The notes under the pieces are model-generated. The model worked only from the letters and a program-made list of their open reading frames with translations, had not been told where the DNA came from and did not search any database. From contig JAEZHJ010000056.1 of assembly GCA_023436925.1 (NCBI GenBank), positions 1 to 21,340 of the forward strand: 21,340 bases of DNA. The letters are read 5' to 3'. A program made the position numbers and the translations under genes. Shown piece by piece: positions 20,358-21,340 of the stretch (position 1 is its first letter; every line of letters begins with the position of its first letter). The stretch comes from Actinomycetes bacterium (GTDB lineage: Bacteria > Actinomycetota > Actinomycetes > Propionibacteriales > Propionibacteriaceae).

Positions 20358-21242
20358 GACGGCCTCAGCCGTCCGGGTCGGGTGGAACCGGGAGAGCCCG
20401 ACCACGCCGGCCAGGGCCACCGCGGCGAAGACTGCCATCATGGCCACCGCCGAGGCGGTCAGCGCGGCGCCCTCGCCCAGCACGGCCACGCCATAGGCGA
20501 CCCCGGCCACCGGGCCGGCGGCGTTGAGGGTCCCGACCACGATCTCGGCGGGCCCGGACGCGTAGCCCTGCTGGATCCAGATCCCGGCCAGCACCGCCCC
20601 GACCGCGATGGAGGCGACCAGGAACCAGAACGTCAACGAGCCCAGCCAGGGCCGGGTGGCGACATACCCGCCGATCGCCTTCACGACCCCCGATTCGGCG
20701 CCGTAGATCACTGCGGCCGCCGAGGCCCAGCCGAGGCACCGCCAGGCCACCGGCCCGCGCGAGCCGATCAGCGCGAGCCCGCCGGCGATGGCGATCGCGA
20801 TCAGGGTCCCGCTCACCAGGGCGGTGTCGTTGAGAACCGGGTCGGGGGTCGCGTGGCGCACGGCGACCCAGGCGAAGGCGACCGTGCCGGCCACCGTCAG
20901 CGCGGTCGCCCCCCACATCACCGGGGTGATCGGACGCCGGTGCAACCGGGCGGCGAGCAGGATCGTCCACGGCACGGCGAGCACGCCGAGCGGCTGCACC
21001 ACGATCACCGGGGCGAGCAGCAGGGCGGTCACCTGCAGGCCGGCGCCGACGCCGGTGAGCAGCAGCCCGCCGAGCCAGCGGCGGTTGCGCAGCAGCGAGA
21101 GCAGTTGGCGCGGGTTGAGCTTCCCACCCCCGGCGGAGCCTCCGGAGTCGGCCACCGCCAGGTGCTGCACCACCGAGGCCACGGCCAGCGCGACCGAGGC
21201 GAGCAGGGTCAGCACGACCGCGAGCGGGATGTTGTAGGTCAC
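20346..21242 (-). CDS. DMT-superfamily membrane transporter
   Basis: A 298-residue protein with about nine hydrophobic segments and short loops, built like the drug/metabolite transporter superfamily (EamA/NIPA-like): N-terminal helix with VASVVQHLAV, the LLLAPVIVVQPLGVLAVPWTILLAARL segment typical of the family's third and fourth helices, and a matching second half with AEIVVGTLNAAGPVAGVAYGVAVLGE. The substrate is unknown. The start is GTG 21242, with AGAGAGG about 9 nt upstream. It begins 14 bp after the stop of an SLC13-like permease on the same strand, so the two are probably co-transcribed. Confidence 0.8.
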   Translation of the reverse strand: MTYNIPLAVVLTLLASVALAVASVVQHLAVADSGGSAGGGKLNPRQLLSLLRNRRWLGGLLLTGVGAGLQVTALLLAPVIVVQPLGVLAVPWTILLAARLHRRPITPVMWGATALTVAGTVAFAWVAVRHATPDPVLNDTALVSGTLIAIAIAGGLALIGSRGPVAWRCLGWASAAAVIYGAESGVVKAIGGYVATRPWLGSLTFWFLVASIAVGAVLAGIWIQQGYASGPAEIVVGTLNAAGPVAGVAYGVAVLGEGAALTASAVAMMAVFAAVALAGVVGLSRFHPTRTAEAVPQV

Positions 21243-21256
21243 AGCGAGATACCTCT

Positions 21257-21340
21257 CTAGAAGGGCCAGATCAGCGGCACCCAGAACACCGCCACCACGA
21301 GGAAGAGCAGGAGCAGCGGCAGGCCGAGCCGCCAGTAGTC
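21257..21340 (-). CDS. C-terminal end of a putative SLC13-type permease (partial)
   Basis: The last 27 codons and TAG stop of a gene that continues beyond the window edge. The sequence is one apolar helix beginning DYWRLGLP and ending PLIWPF, a form typical of the ends of SLC13/divalent-anion or related ion-transporter permeases. Too short for a firm family call; that it is a membrane protein is clear. Confidence 0.5.
   Translation of the reverse strand, partial: DYWRLGLPLLLLFLVVAVFWVPLIWPF

Overview
The window is very GC-rich, with coding regions strongly biased to G/C in third positions, dense gene packing, many 4-bp ATGA/GTGA overlaps and repeated leaderless-type starts (TANNNT then 6-7 nt then ATG). 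With MoeZ-type, LigD-polymerase-type and MerR/B12-type proteins, this points to an actinobacterial chromosome; the family cannot be fixed from the sequence alone. I see no rRNA, tRNA, CRISPR array, transposase or phage module.

Layout. 1-2344 (+): 3' end of modA, then modB and modC, a molybdate ABC importer. 2378-3478 (+): a MoeZ/MoeB-type adenylyltransferase-rhodanese of cofactor sulfur transfer, whose 3' end overlaps antisense with the next gene. 3323-6151 (-): small lipoprotein, flavin monooxygenase and SDR; the last two are translationally coupled. 6348-6632 (+): GlsB/YeaQ-type stress membrane protein behind a SigF/SigB-like promoter, closed by a strong terminator. 6747-11479 (+): SDR, shortened ANL (AMP-forming ligase-like) protein, E2/CAT-fold acyltransferase-like protein and full-length acyl-CoA ligase. 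Three of these four depart from canonical catalytic motifs, so the cluster is probably an undescribed acyl or lipid pathway.

11518-13088: a CarH/LitR-type MerR-B12 regulator (-) divergent from a FAS1 (fasciclin) lipoprotein (+). The intergenic region carries an inverted repeat and four phased 11-bp repeats that look like CarH operators, so the lipoprotein may be light- and B12-controlled. 13401-14330 (+): stand-alone LigD-type polymerase/primase. 14350-16007 (-): three small membrane proteins. 16206-18983 (+): NarL-type response regulator, sensor kinase and a frameshifted kinase-like membrane protein. 18991-20202 (-): multi-pass transporter. 20346-21340 (-): DMT-type transporter and the C-terminus of an SLC13-like permease.

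The second half contains perfect CCCCC-N6/7-GGGGG palindromes found only between genes. Two sit at the same distance (centre about 64 bp) upstream of two leaderless starts, and one lies just upstream of the response-regulator gene. They may be operators of this two-component system. The two most interesting possible systems here are the CarH-FAS1 light switch and the SDR/ANL/acyltransferase/ANL cluster.
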